From Candidatus Gastranaerophilales bacterium (GTDB taxonomy: Bacteria; Cyanobacteriota; Vampirovibrionia; Gastranaerophilales; Gastranaerophilaceae): a stretch of 64,000 nucleotides of DNA. Shown piece by piece: positions 1-8,727 of the stretch (positions within the stretch are counted from its first letter, which is position 1; each line of letters starts with the position of its first letter). The notes under the pieces were generated by a model. That model did no database searches. It was given only the letters and a program-made list of their open reading frames with translations, and had not been told where the DNA came from. The translations under genes were made by a program, and so were the position numbers. The stretch spans positions 1-64,000 of the forward strand of contig CAJULR010000046.1 in the NCBI GenBank assembly GCA_910587375.1, written 5' to 3'.

Positions 1-2
1 GA

Positions 3-221
3 AAAGCAAAAAAACGCATACTTCATAAATCAAATTCAAACCTTTTTATGACAAGAGAAAGTGCTGTCAGCAAGGTTTTTAGCATTTTAAATAATTCAAG
101 GAACAATAATAGGGTTGAAGCGGATAATTTAATCACCCTCTTTGGGCTCACCGCCGAAGAGCTTTCAGAAGCGGGGGTTTCATATGAGGACCTTTTGTCT
201 TTTGGTAAATCCTTTGCCTGA
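3..221 (+). CDS. 3' end of an unrecognised gene (partial)
   Basis: The frame is open from the window edge to a TGA at 219-221 and encodes a C-terminal fragment containing VSKVFSILNNSR, LFGLTAEELSEAG and SYEDLLSFGKSFA. The mix of acidic, leucine and asparagine residues resembles a real helical protein, not a shadow frame. An ATG lies at 48, but no ribosome binding site precedes it and the frame continues upstream, so this is probably the tail of a longer gene starting outside the window. I do not recognise the family. It converges on the next gene with only about 60 bases between the two stop codons. Confidence 0.55.
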   Translation, partial: KAKKRILHKSNSNLFMTRESAVSKVFSILNNSRNNNRVEADNLITLFGLTAEELSEAGVSYEDLLSFGKSFA

Positions 222-284
222 GCTTGGTTTTTGGTTTGAGGCTTATGTTTTGCCCCGCTCGCTTCTTTTAAGCTTGGTTTTATT

Positions 285-1754
285 TTATGCTGCAAAGTAA
301 TTAAATACTTCATCCGTGCTGCCTGTGGTTGTGCCCGTTGTTGTGGTTGGGGCATAAGGGTTTGACATTCCGTATGTTGTGTAATTATTTGCAAAGCCTG
401 TGCCTGAAATTGCGTTTGCGCTTGCCTCAAGGGCAGATGTTGGCACCTGATAAGCAGATCTGTCGCCGGATTGAATTTGTGCTACCAGTTGGCTTAAGCC
501 TGAACCTGAATATGGTGTTGCGTTAAAATTCATTGAAGTTGTTGAATTTGTTGTGTTAAAAACTCCTGAATTTAAGTATTCAAGCATTTTTTGCCCGTCT
601 TCTGATAATTCACCGTCCGCTAAATCCTGTTGAATTGCAAGCTGAAGTGTTTGACTAAGTTGATTCATTGAGTTTGAATCCAGGGCAATCATTGCAGCCT
701 GCTCATCCACGGCTTGTTCTTGCAATTTTTCAACTTCGCTTTTTCCTGTAACTTTTTCTGCAACGCCTTTTGCAAGGGATGAACCCACAAGGCCGCCCAC
801 AAAGCCGCCTATCATACCGCCAATTACGGTTCCGGCGCCCGGGAATACGCTTCCAACCAAAGCACCTATTTTAGTACCAAGGGCAGAACCTCCAACAAAG
901 CCGCCCGTTGAGGCTGCAACTTTTACTGTTGATTTTCCAAGTTGTTTCACGCCTGATTTTGCGCCGCCTGCCTGGAAAGCAGGAATAACGTTTGTAAATA
1001 TTTCCATAGCGCCTTCAATTGCCATCATAACACCTGCGCCTGATTTTTTAAGCAAGGCACCTGCTTTTCCAAGCAAGCCTGTTGCGCCTTTTGCGGCAAC
1101 TTCTGCGGTTGCTCCTGCTGCTGCGCCTGTTGCGCTGCTTACCGTATTGCTTGCAGCGTTTGCAATATCATCAACTGAATTTAAGGCCGCACTTGCAAGG
1201 TCATCCACCGGGTTTGCTGCAGCTCCTTTTGTAAATAAACCTTTTATTTTTGATAATAAGCCGGGTTTTGCTTCTTTTGCGGCTGTTTTTGCAAGTTTTA
1301 CAGCCTCTTCTGCCTTAATGCCCGCCTGTGTAATTGTTTCTTTGCTTCCTTGTGCCAAACCTTCTTTTGCAAGGGCTATGGCGTCATCTGCCAAAGTTGC
1401 AGCCTCAGAACCTGAAACACCGAGCGCCCCCTTTGCCTTATAGATTGTGCTTAAAGCGTCATAGTTCATTGAAGCGCCGCTTAAACCCTTTTGAAGCTGC
1501 ATTGTGTCATCAACAAGCCCGCCCATATCTTTTAAAGATTGAAGTGCACCTGTGAGGCCAACCGCGCCGGTTGAGTTCATGGCATATTTTGCGCCGTTAA
1601 AAACTTTTGGCGCCATTTCAAAAATAGTAAAGCTTGGTGCCTGTTTTACAGCGTCCGCTGTATCTCCTATAATTCCTTTAGAATTTTGAACAACAGACAA
1701 GCCATTAATGTATTTCAATGCGTCTGAAACGTAAGTTACTCCATTTACTGCCAT
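285..1754 (-). CDS. Ala/Gly-rich hypothetical protein with glycine zipper
   Basis: A 489-residue protein of unknown function, rich in Ala, Gly, Lys and Ser. Residues about 150-230 are alanine-rich and predicted helical. Residues about 285-335 form a glycine-zipper stretch (repeats such as GGFVGG, GALVGS, GGMIGG, GGLVGS), as in proteins that insert in or assemble on membranes. The tail is Thr/Gly/Asn-rich and ends NYFAA. There is no classical signal peptide. The start ATG is preceded by GAGG, and an AGGAG lies slightly further upstream. The N-terminus (MAVNGVTYVSDAL) resembles the small protein at 14697-15095 (MSVNSVNG) and the phosphatase near 41.7 kb (MVNGVNY), so these may share a lineage-specific N-terminal signal. 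Function not assigned. Confidence 0.75.
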   Translation of the reverse strand: MAVNGVTYVSDALKYINGLSVVQNSKGIIGDTADAVKQAPSFTIFEMAPKVFNGAKYAMNSTGAVGLTGALQSLKDMGGLVDDTMQLQKGLSGASMNYDALSTIYKAKGALGVSGSEAATLADDAIALAKEGLAQGSKETITQAGIKAEEAVKLAKTAAKEAKPGLLSKIKGLFTKGAAANPVDDLASAALNSVDDIANAASNTVSSATGAAAGATAEVAAKGATGLLGKAGALLKKSGAGVMMAIEGAMEIFTNVIPAFQAGGAKSGVKQLGKSTVKVAASTGGFVGGSALGTKIGALVGSVFPGAGTVIGGMIGGFVGGLVGSSLAKGVAEKVTGKSEVEKLQEQAVDEQAAMIALDSNSMNQLSQTLQLAIQQDLADGELSEDGQKMLEYLNSGVFNTTNSTTSMNFNATPYSGSGLSQLVAQIQSGDRSAYQVPTSALEASANAISGTGFANNYTTYGMSNPYAPTTTTGTTTGSTDEVFNYFAA

Positions 1755-1910
1755 AAGCTTCCTCGAATTCTCCTAATAAATCCTACCTTATATACAAATA
1801 AAGTATTTTTCTTTTCAAAAATTGCCCGGTTTTGTTTTTATTTTGGTGTTATGTTACGAAATATTACAAAATGTTTTATGCGGGCTTTATTGGAAACGGA
1901 AGTTTTATGA

Positions 1911-1916
1911 TAAAAT
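1911..1916 (+). promoter_or_regulatory. Putative -10 element for mrnC
   Basis: TAAAAT lies 9 nt before the mrnC ATG, and no Shine-Dalgarno intervenes. The -35 is weak (TTGGAA at 15-bp spacing). If used, the transcript would have almost no 5' leader. Confidence 0.35.
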
Positions 1917-1925
1917 CCAAAGAAT

Positions 1926-2288
1926 ATGGAAAGTTTTGATTTAAAAAGGTTTGCGCATTTGGGCGACGCTGTTTATGAAGTGTTCGTTAGAGAAAATACG
2001 GTTTTTAAAGTGAAATCGCAAAATCTTATGCACAAAATGACCACAAATTTTGTCTGTGCAACTTTTCAAGCAAAAATGGCAGAGCTTATCTACGACATTT
2101 TTTTAAACGATGAAGAAAAAGAAATCTACAGGCGTGCAAGAAATTTAAACCTTACTATTAATAAAAAAAATAACCCCGCAATCCACCGCCACGCCACCGC
2201 TTTTGAAGTTATTGTCGGATATTTATATTTAAACAATAAACCCCGCCTAAGGGAATTGTTTGATGTTGTGAAAGAAAACTTGGTATAA
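1926..2288 (+). CDS. mrnC: Mini-ribonuclease 3 (Mini-III)
   Basis: A 120-residue RNase III-type nuclease domain without a double-stranded-RNA-binding domain, the architecture of Mini-III, which matures 23S rRNA ends in Bacillus and many cyanobacteria. The first signature motif is LGDAVYE at residues 12-18, carrying the metal-binding Asp and Glu. The second is the helix ATAFEVIVGYLYL near residues 91-103. The basic RRARN stretch in the middle suits RNA contact. Length is normal for the family (about 120-140 residues). The stop codon overlaps the presumed -10 box of the following histidine kinase gene. Confidence 0.88.
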   Translation: MESFDLKRFAHLGDAVYEVFVRENTVFKVKSQNLMHKMTTNFVCATFQAKMAELIYDIFLNDEEKEIYRRARNLNLTINKKNNPAIHRHATAFEVIVGYLYLNNKPRLRELFDVVKENLV

Positions 2289-2289
2289 T
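2284..2289 (+). promoter_or_regulatory. Putative -10 element for the histidine kinase gene
   Basis: A perfect TATAAT overlaps the mrnC stop codon and sits 7 nt before the kinase ATG. No ribosome binding site fits between them, so a leaderless transcript is suggested. No convincing -35 is visible. Confidence 0.4.
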
Positions 2290-2296
2290 TAAAACT

Positions 2297-3130
2297 ATGG
2301 ACAATAGGCAAATTAAAGACGAATTTATATCGACGCTGTCGCATGAAATAAGGACGCCCTTAACAAGTATTAAAGGCTTTTCAAAAACAATTCTTGATAA
2401 TTGGGACGTTTTGGATGATTTGTCTAAAAAGAAGTTTTTAAATATAATTTTGGAGCAATCTGAAAGGCTTACAAACCTTGTTGAAAATGTTTTAGATGTT
2501 GCAAAAATAGAATCAGACACAGAAATTGTTTTAAAAGAAGTGAACCTTTTGGCGCTTGTAAAGAGCGTTACAGAGGTTTTAAAAATAAGCTATAAAAATA
2601 AAGAGTTTAAAATTCAGGCAGAAAAAATTTTAAATTCAATGGCAGATAAGGATAAACTTGAGCAGATTTTTGTAAACATAATTGAAAATGCCTGTAAATA
2701 TTCAAATTCAAGCGCAAAAGGCGTCTGTGGTCAGGCTCAAAACCCCATTCAAATGCCAATTGAAATTAAAATTGAAACCCGGGGCGATTTTAACATAGTT
2801 TCTGTGAAAAATTTTGGCTCTCACATTGAAGAAAATGAAAAACAAAACGTTTTTAAAAAGTTTTACAGGATTGACAACTATCTGACATCTTCCGCGCAGG
2901 GAAGCGGCCTTGGGCTTTATATTGCAAAAAGCTTGATTGAAAAAATGAACGGTAAAATTGAAATTAATTCCCCGGAAGGCGAAAATTTTACCGAATTCTT
3001 AATCTATATCCCGGTTTTAGAGCCTGAAAAGATGACCAAAAAAATCAACGCTGCAGGTTCTTATGCCTCTCCAGGCAAAGAAAATGCGCCCCTAAAAGCT
3101 GTGCAATCGGCGCAGGGAGGGCAAAACTAG
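2297..3130 (+). CDS. Cytoplasmic sensor-less histidine kinase
   Basis: A 277-residue two-component kinase with only the catalytic core. HisKA: phospho-acceptor His16 in LSHEIRTPL, followed by dimerisation helices. HATPase_c: N-box NIIENACKYS and G2 box GSGLGLYIAK. No membrane segment or PAS/HAMP sensor precedes the core, so the signal must come from a partner protein. The G1 box is degenerate: where DxGxG is expected the sequence reads NFGSH, so the adenine-contacting Asp is replaced by Asn. ATP binding may be weakened, or the protein may be mainly a phosphatase or scaffold. A low-complexity tail follows the ATPase domain. The stop codon directly abuts the start of the response regulator, indicating translational coupling and a cognate pair. 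Confidence 0.85.
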   Translation: MDNRQIKDEFISTLSHEIRTPLTSIKGFSKTILDNWDVLDDLSKKKFLNIILEQSERLTNLVENVLDVAKIESDTEIVLKEVNLLALVKSVTEVLKISYKNKEFKIQAEKILNSMADKDKLEQIFVNIIENACKYSNSSAKGVCGQAQNPIQMPIEIKIETRGDFNIVSVKNFGSHIEENEKQNVFKKFYRIDNYLTSSAQGSGLGLYIAKSLIEKMNGKIEINSPEGENFTEFLIYIPVLEPEKMTKKINAAGSYASPGKENAPLKAVQSAQGGQN

Positions 3131-4432
3131 ATGTATTCTCCCGAAGTTTTTATAATTACAAAAAGAAAAGAGCTTGCAATAAAACACAAAAAGCTTGTGG
3201 GCGCCTTGAATTGCGAAGTTTCGATTTTTTCAAAGCTGGATGAAGCAATTTATGCAATTAAAAATGAAGAGCCTGAAATAATCATTGTTTCAGACACAAT
3301 TGATGATGTATTAAGCGATTTTATAAGGAAAATTCGTGTTTTAACATATAATTTTCGCCCCGTAATTATTGCTGTTTCAAAATCTGACGCAACGGATGAT
3401 AAATTAAGCGCGCTTGAGGCCGGCGCGGACGATTTTTTGGATGAATCCATTTCTCCGAAGGAATTTCAGGCAAGAATGAATGCCCATATCAGGCGCTATT
3501 TGGAAAATTCCATTCATCCGCTGACAAATTTTATTGACAACAAAGTGACAATGAAGGCGCTGAAACGCACTATTAAAAGGGGCGAGCAGCGTGCTTGTTT
3601 GCTTATAAATATTTCAGGAATTAATTTTTACAAAGAAATTTATGGCGAAATCGCATATGAAAAGGCGCTTCAAACCCTTGCTGCCATTATGAATTCCACC
3701 CTTCAAAAAGAAGATATTATTGGCCATTATTCTGCCAAAGAATTTTTACTTATCACACCCGTTATTAAGGCCGAAAAAATTGCAAAGTTTTTAACATTTG
3801 CTTTTGACGGCATTTTGGAGAGGTTTTACACGGAATTTGACTACAAAAATAATTTTATGCTTTATTCAACAGAAAGCATTGAAGAAAAAAAGATTCCTTT
3901 GATGAAACTTTCAATTGCGATTGTTGAAATTGGAAATAAAAGCGTTGAAAATGAAAAACAGGCCCTGAGCCTTCTTTTTAACGTTTTGAAGCTTTGCAAA
4001 TCCTCAAAAGAATCTTGCTATATGATAGACAGGCCAAAGCTTGGGGGCGAAGTTTCAGAAAACACCGTAAAAAACAGGGTTATGATTATGGAGCCTGATT
4101 CGGCCTTGAATTTACTTTTGACCACAAGCCTTAATATGCAAGGGTTTGAGGTTTTATCTTGCGAAGATTACAATACATTTTTAAGCGAATTTGAAAACTT
4201 TTTGCCGGATGTTTTAATTTTAGATTATGGAAACGAGCACAAAAAACAGGGGCTTTCCGTACTTGACAATTTAAAGGAACGTGCAAAAATAAGCGGTTTT
4301 GGGCTTCCAAGGGTTATCTTTTCAACCACAATCCAGGACAAGAAAAATATTCTCTCAAAAGGCGCGGATTTTTATCTTCCAAAGCCATATGAAATAGACA
4401 CACTTTTAGATTGGGTCAAAAAGCTGATATAG
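3131..4432 (+). CDS. REC - degenerate GGDEF - REC response regulator
   Basis: A 433-residue protein. The N-terminal receiver (about 1-125) has a candidate phospho-Asp in VSDTID near residues 55-58 and a Lys-less, degenerate end. The middle (about 135-300) resembles a GGDEF domain, but the signature is SAKEF, so diguanylate cyclase activity is unlikely. The C-terminal receiver (about 315-433) has the better acceptor site, LILDYG, with the conserved LPKPYE lysine loop. It is fused translationally to the upstream kinase (TAG immediately followed by ATG). A double-receiver protein with a pseudo-GGDEF core probably acts through protein-protein contacts, for instance in motility or development. The output target is not visible here. 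Confidence 0.8.
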   Translation: MYSPEVFIITKRKELAIKHKKLVGALNCEVSIFSKLDEAIYAIKNEEPEIIIVSDTIDDVLSDFIRKIRVLTYNFRPVIIAVSKSDATDDKLSALEAGADDFLDESISPKEFQARMNAHIRRYLENSIHPLTNFIDNKVTMKALKRTIKRGEQRACLLINISGINFYKEIYGEIAYEKALQTLAAIMNSTLQKEDIIGHYSAKEFLLITPVIKAEKIAKFLTFAFDGILERFYTEFDYKNNFMLYSTESIEEKKIPLMKLSIAIVEIGNKSVENEKQALSLLFNVLKLCKSSKESCYMIDRPKLGGEVSENTVKNRVMIMEPDSALNLLLTTSLNMQGFEVLSCEDYNTFLSEFENFLPDVLILDYGNEHKKQGLSVLDNLKERAKISGFGLPRVIFSTTIQDKKNILSKGADFYLPKPYEIDTLLDWVKKLI

Positions 4433-4509
4433 ACGCGCTTTAAACCAGCCGGCAAGCTTAATTAATGGGCTTATTTATTAGCATGCCTTCAAAAGTCTTG
4501 AAAACCGGG

Positions 4510-5199
4510 CTAAGAGAAAAAGTGGCCGCGCTTTGAATCAAGCGTAATTGTATCAAAAGAATACAAAGCAGCAGGGCGTTTTGAACCTGTTTTTGTGCAT
4601 TCGTTTAAATCAATCAGCATATTTGTTGCAAGCATTTTCTTTCTGAAATTTCTCTTGTCCAAGTCTTTTTGAAGAATTAATTCGTAAGATTTTTGCAGCT
4701 CTGTAAGTGTAAATTTCTTTGGAAGAAGCTGGAAAGCAACAGGGCAAAGCTCTAATCTTTCGCGCGTTCTTTTTAAACTGTATTCAATAATTTCTCTGTG
4801 GTCAAAAGCCAAAGGCGGCAAGTTTTCAACCGAATGCCAAGCAATTTCAGATACCTGGGATTCATCCACAATTTTTACGTCAATGTCTTCTGCGCGAAGA
4901 AGGGCAAAATACGCACAGGTTATAACCCTTGTGTTGGGGTAACGAAGCGGGTCGCCAAAAGTGTAAAGCTGCTCTAAATAAATGTTTTGAACGTTTGTTT
5001 TTTCTTTCAAAACGCGAAGCGCCGCATCGTCAAGGTTTTCAGACAACCTGATAAAACCTCCGGGAATTGCCCAGCGGCCGCGGAACGGTTCATTCACCCT
5101 TTTTAATAAAAGCACTTTGAGCGTGTTTTTAACAATTGTTAAAATTACAACGTCGACTGTGACTTCATGAGTTTTTGTTTCGGTAAAAGTTTTAGACAT
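4510..5199 (-). CDS. nrtR: NrtR-like Nudix transcriptional regulator
   Basis: A 229-residue protein with an N-terminal Nudix fold (about 12-145) and a C-terminal winged helix (about 155-215, FTLTELQKSYELIL then NFRKKML). This is the NrtR arrangement, in which ADP-ribose-type metabolites control DNA binding and NAD cofactor genes. The Nudix box is eroded: GGFIRLSENLDDAALRV then LKEK instead of REUXEE, as expected for a sensor rather than a hydrolase. A duplicated palindromic element lies about 95-155 bases upstream of its start and may be its operator. A glutamine-dependent NAD synthetase gene lies 7 kb away. The exact ligand and regulon are inferred. Confidence 0.78.
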   Translation of the reverse strand: MSKTFTETKTHEVTVDVVILTIVKNTLKVLLLKRVNEPFRGRWAIPGGFIRLSENLDDAALRVLKEKTNVQNIYLEQLYTFGDPLRYPNTRVITCAYFALLRAEDIDVKIVDESQVSEIAWHSVENLPPLAFDHREIIEYSLKRTRERLELCPVAFQLLPKKFTLTELQKSYELILQKDLDKRNFRKKMLATNMLIDLNECTKTGSKRPAALYSFDTITLDSKRGHFFS

Positions 5200-5292
5200 T
5201 TATTTAAAATAAACTCTTTCTTTCCTTGAAAAACCTTTGTAAGGCCCCCTATGCTCCACCTACTCTTCAATCATACCTAAAACAATTTTTTA

Positions 5293-5356
5293 TATCAAGT
5301 TTTGGTACAAAACTTAAGAAACACCCTATCAAGTTTTGGTACAAAACTTAAGAAAC
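5293..5356. repeat. Two tandem 30-bp copies of a palindromic element
   Basis: Two identical 30-bp copies (5293-5322 and 5327-5356) are separated by 4 bases. Each contains AAGTTTT-GGTAC-AAAACTT, an inverted repeat with a 5-base centre. They lie between dnaX (ending at 5394) and the upstream side of nrtR. A repressor operator pair is plausible; a small mobile repeat is the alternative. Confidence 0.75.
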
Positions 5357-5393
5357 GCTTCGTTAGACAAATGGCGCTAGGCAAATAAAACAG

Positions 5394-7625
5394 CTATTCA
5401 ATAACCTTGCCGTTAAAGGTTTCAAGCATTTCCCTTGTTTTCTGTCCATAGCTTGAAAGAGTTTTTATCCCCGTTTTTTTGTCAGAATCATCCTCTGTCG
5501 GCACACTTGGCATTTTTGGCCCTTCATAATCTGCATGTGCTTGGGCTGTGCTTTGCGCTTCGCCTTGGTTGGTTTGATATGAAGGCTCTGGCACCTCTGC
5601 TTTTGGCATTGGGTTTGAAGAATAAGAATCGGCCCCGCGGCTGTCGTTTGTTTGGTAAGAACTTGCCTGGCTGCTTCCTGAATTATAAGAAGGCCGTGGC
5701 TTTTCCTGAACCTTTGCCGTTAATTTAACATCCAACACTTTTGTATTTTCAGTAATCAAAATAAATTCGGCCGAATATCCTTCTCCAAGCGTGTTTTGGA
5801 TGGCTTTTGACAGGTGTTTAAACTTTGAATCTGATTTTGCCTGGTTTATCGCATTTTCGTTAACAAACCCAAGCGTTATCCTCTTATCTTGAATGCCCAC
5901 AAGCTTCCCGACGCCTGAATAGAAAAATTTTGCAGGAACCGATTCTATCACGCTTAAAACATTCGCCCAGGCTGTGGCAGGGTTAATTTCGCCGCCTTCA
6001 GGAACAATGGATGTCGGCACACTTGGCATTTTTGGCGCCTCGGGCTCTGTTGCGGCAGCTTCCTTTGTAATTGGTTCTGCCTGCAAAGAAGCCGTTTCTG
6101 CTTTTTGTTCAACAGCGCTTGCTGCAGGCTCTGTCGGTACATCAGGCATTTTCGGCGCTGCATTTTCTTTTTCCGTCTGTGTCTGAACCGCAGGCTTTTG
6201 AGCCGCGTTTTCATAAAGCGCTTCTTTGTATTCGCCTACATTTTGAATGCCATCATCCGGGCTTTCTTTCACAGGTTCATTTTTTGGAATTTGAAGCTCT
6301 TTTAGTGCCTCTTTTACAACACTTGGGCCTATAGCTTGCGGCTCTTTTGGCGCCACCACAGTCTTCTGTTCAGGCTCTGCAGGTTTTGTAACGGGTGCGC
6401 CGGCCTGGATATTCACCGTATGAGGGGCCGCCATAGGCTTTTGTACAGGTTCAGCCGGCCTTGCCACATTTTGTTGGGCTGAAACATTTACAGGCGCAGC
6501 ACTTGCCAGGCTTGCAGAAGTTAAAACTTCGTCCTTACAAAGGTTTATCACCATTAATTCTGCCCAAAGATACGGGTTTGTTGTAAAGCGGATTTCTTTA
6601 TAATATTCGATAACTTTTTCTAAAATTCTAAAAATCCTTGCTGTGTCAAAGTTTTGGGCTTTTATTTTTTCAATGTCGCCTTGGTTAAAGTTTGTAAATC
6701 TCAAAATTCCTGCAACATCTGTTGCTTTCAGGGCGAACACCAAATTTCTCAAAAATTCAATAAAATTCTCACAAAAATTCTTTGGCTCTAAACCCTTATT
6801 ATATATTTCATCCAGCGAAGAAAGCGTTGTTTCGACATTTTTTTCCAATATTTTATTTAAAAAATTAAAGGCAACATCAAAAGTCACTTTGCCAAGCAAA
6901 TTTTCAATCGTTTCTTTTGTAATTTCTTCTCTTGCGCCCAAAATGCTCACCTGGTCTAAAAGGGCAAGAGAGTCGCGAAGCCCGCCCGAAACGTTTTTTG
7001 CAATGGTTGAAAGTGCGTCGTCTGTGATTTTAATTTGTTCAATGTCTGAAATTTCACGAAGCCTTTTTACAATGTCATCCGTTGTAATGCGCCTTAAATC
7101 AAACCTTTGACACCTTGAAACTATTGTTTCTATTACTTTGTGCGGTTCTGTTGTGGCTAAAATGAAGATAACGTTTGCCGGAGGCTCCTCAAATGTCTTC
7201 AAAAGAGCGTTAAACGCTTCGTTTGAGAGCATATGAACTTCGTCTATGATAAAAATTTTATACTTGCCATTCATTGGCGCATACTGCGTCTGGGCAATCA
7301 ATTCCTTGGCGTCGTCTATCCCTCTGTTTGTCGCAGCGTCAATTTCAATAACATCAAGGCCCGAAGCGTTTGTAATATCAAGGCAGCTTGGGCATTTTTG
7401 ACAAGGGGTTAAGGTTGGCCCTTCCGCGCAATTTAAAGATTTGGCGAAAATCCTGGCACAGGAAGTTTTCCCGGTTCCTCTGGGCCCCGCAAAAAGGTAT
7501 GCGTTTGCAATCCGGTTTAATTCAATAGCATTTGAAAGCGCCTTTGTGAGGCTTTCTTGCCCCACAACGTCCTTAAAACTTTGCGGCCGATATTTTCTAA
7601 ACAGTGGCAAATATTTTTCGCTCAT
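5394..7625 (-). CDS. dnaX: DNA polymerase III subunit gamma/tau
   Basis: A 743-residue clamp-loader ATPase of the replisome. AAA+ core: Walker A GPRGTGKTS, a zinc module (C with CQKCPSC), Walker B IIDEVHMLS, and sensor motifs around ILATTEPHKVIETIVSRCQR. Residues about 370-540 form a Pro/Ala/Glu-rich linker. A folded tau-type C-terminal domain follows at about 545-640 (ATAWANVLSVIESVPAKFF and after), then a second disordered segment. The motif PKMP(S/D)VPT occurs three times in the linkers, near residues 488, 529 and 702. The start ATG has no Shine-Dalgarno, and TATAAT lies exactly 6 nt upstream. I see no programmed frameshift slippery site that I would trust. Confidence 0.95.
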   Translation of the reverse strand: MSEKYLPLFRKYRPQSFKDVVGQESLTKALSNAIELNRIANAYLFAGPRGTGKTSCARIFAKSLNCAEGPTLTPCQKCPSCLDITNASGLDVIEIDAATNRGIDDAKELIAQTQYAPMNGKYKIFIIDEVHMLSNEAFNALLKTFEEPPANVIFILATTEPHKVIETIVSRCQRFDLRRITTDDIVKRLREISDIEQIKITDDALSTIAKNVSGGLRDSLALLDQVSILGAREEITKETIENLLGKVTFDVAFNFLNKILEKNVETTLSSLDEIYNKGLEPKNFCENFIEFLRNLVFALKATDVAGILRFTNFNQGDIEKIKAQNFDTARIFRILEKVIEYYKEIRFTTNPYLWAELMVINLCKDEVLTSASLASAAPVNVSAQQNVARPAEPVQKPMAAPHTVNIQAGAPVTKPAEPEQKTVVAPKEPQAIGPSVVKEALKELQIPKNEPVKESPDDGIQNVGEYKEALYENAAQKPAVQTQTEKENAAPKMPDVPTEPAASAVEQKAETASLQAEPITKEAAATEPEAPKMPSVPTSIVPEGGEINPATAWANVLSVIESVPAKFFYSGVGKLVGIQDKRITLGFVNENAINQAKSDSKFKHLSKAIQNTLGEGYSAEFILITENTKVLDVKLTAKVQEKPRPSYNSGSSQASSYQTNDSRGADSYSSNPMPKAEVPEPSYQTNQGEAQSTAQAHADYEGPKMPSVPTEDDSDKKTGIKTLSSYGQKTREMLETFNGKVIE

Positions 7626-7631
7626 AAAGAT

Positions 7632-7637
7632 ATTATA
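7632..7637 (-). promoter_or_regulatory. Putative -10 element for leaderless dnaX
   Basis: On the minus strand TATAAT is followed by 6 nt and then the dnaX ATG, which would place +1 at the A of ATG. The -35 is weak (TTGGCG at 19-bp spacing). Confidence 0.5.
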
Positions 7638-7753
7638 TTATAAAATCGTCCGCATGCGCCAAAGATTTTTAACAAACCTTTTTATCAACCTTTTGCCAAA
7701 CTTTTCATATGAAAATCATACCGCTATATCATATAAAAAAGCGGGAAAAATGA

Positions 7754-7759
7754 TACAAT
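7754..7759 (+). promoter_or_regulatory. Putative -10 element for leaderless ldcA
   Basis: TACAAT is followed by 6 nt and the ldcA ATG. No ribosome binding site lies between them and no good -35 is visible. Confidence 0.42.
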
Positions 7760-7765
7760 GACTTT

Positions 7766-8683
7766 ATGAAAAATGTTGGAATAATCGCTCCTTCGGGAAA
7801 CATTGACGATTTTGAAAAGCTGTATGAAGCGGAAAAATTTCTTTCGCGCTTTGATATTAATGTAAAATTTTTCAAAAGCTGCAGCGAAAAATTCAGATAT
7901 ATGGCGGGTTCAGACGACATTCGCCTTGAAGATTTGCACAACGCTTTTCTTGACCCTGAAATTGACACCATAATCTGCGCCAGGGGCGGCTATGGAGCAA
8001 TTCGCCTCTTGGATAAAATCGATTACAACATTATTCAAAATAACCCCAAAAAATTCGTCGGAAGCTCTGATATAACGGCACTTTTGGTTTCAATTTTTAA
8101 TAAAACGGGCCTTGTAACCTATCATGCCAAAATGGCCCTAAATGGCCTTTCTAAAATGGGTGAGCGGGAATTTTTAAAATATAGAGGCGCAATTGAAAAA
8201 GATTTTTACCAAATGCCCAAATTCCATTGCAGTGAGCGCGTTTGGAAGCAAGGCGGGCTGTATCCCGGCGATGGCTCCGTTCTTTGGGGCGGCAATTTGG
8301 CTACAATTGTTTCTATGTTTGGCGCACCGCCTGAAAGCTATGTCCCAAATGAAGATATAGTCTTGTTTTTGGAGGATATAAACGAGCCGGATTATAAAAT
8401 AGACAGGATGTTGACCCAAATTTTAAGGAATAAACCCCTAAGAGAGAAGATTAAAGCGCTAATTTTTGGCGAATTTATTTATATGACGCCAAAAAGCCCG
8501 GCTCAAGGCGTCCAAAAGCCTGATGATGAACGCTATACACGAACTTCAATCGGTTCAGATGGCTTTTTGAACGAAATTTTAAAAGAATTCACGGACACCC
8601 TAAATGTGCCCTATGCCTTTGATATGAGCATAACGCACGGCGAAAACAACACAATAGTGCCCGTCGGGATGAAAATCCTCTAA
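7766..8683 (+). CDS. ldcA: LD-carboxypeptidase (peptidase S66)
   Basis: A 305-residue serine peptidase of the S66 (LdcA/MccF) family, which removes the terminal D-Ala from murein tetrapeptides during peptidoglycan recycling. The nucleophile is Ser101 in GSSDITAL. The usual Glu lies in FLEDINEPDYKIDRML, and the His in SITHGENN near the C-terminus. The N-terminal strand GIIAPSG and the ARGGYG motif at about 72-77 are also typical. Length fits the family. There is no signal peptide, consistent with a cytoplasmic recycling enzyme. It is transcribed divergently from dnaX, and both genes seem to use leaderless starts. Confidence 0.9.
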   Translation: MKNVGIIAPSGNIDDFEKLYEAEKFLSRFDINVKFFKSCSEKFRYMAGSDDIRLEDLHNAFLDPEIDTIICARGGYGAIRLLDKIDYNIIQNNPKKFVGSSDITALLVSIFNKTGLVTYHAKMALNGLSKMGEREFLKYRGAIEKDFYQMPKFHCSERVWKQGGLYPGDGSVLWGGNLATIVSMFGAPPESYVPNEDIVLFLEDINEPDYKIDRMLTQILRNKPLREKIKALIFGEFIYMTPKSPAQGVQKPDDERYTRTSIGSDGFLNEILKEFTDTLNVPYAFDMSITHGENNTIVPVGMKIL

Positions 8684-8727
8684 ACCCATGATAAAAATTG
8701 GTTTTAGCCTAATATCATTCAACGGGC

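Noticed and set aside
23..430. Minus-strand frame overlapping the ends of two convergent genes
   Set aside because: Its composition is shadow-like (runs of Gln/Pro) and both overlapping real frames explain the region better.
4510..5199. Active Nudix hydrolase
   Set aside because: The Nudix box lacks the REUXEE glutamates and a winged helix follows, so a regulator is the better call.
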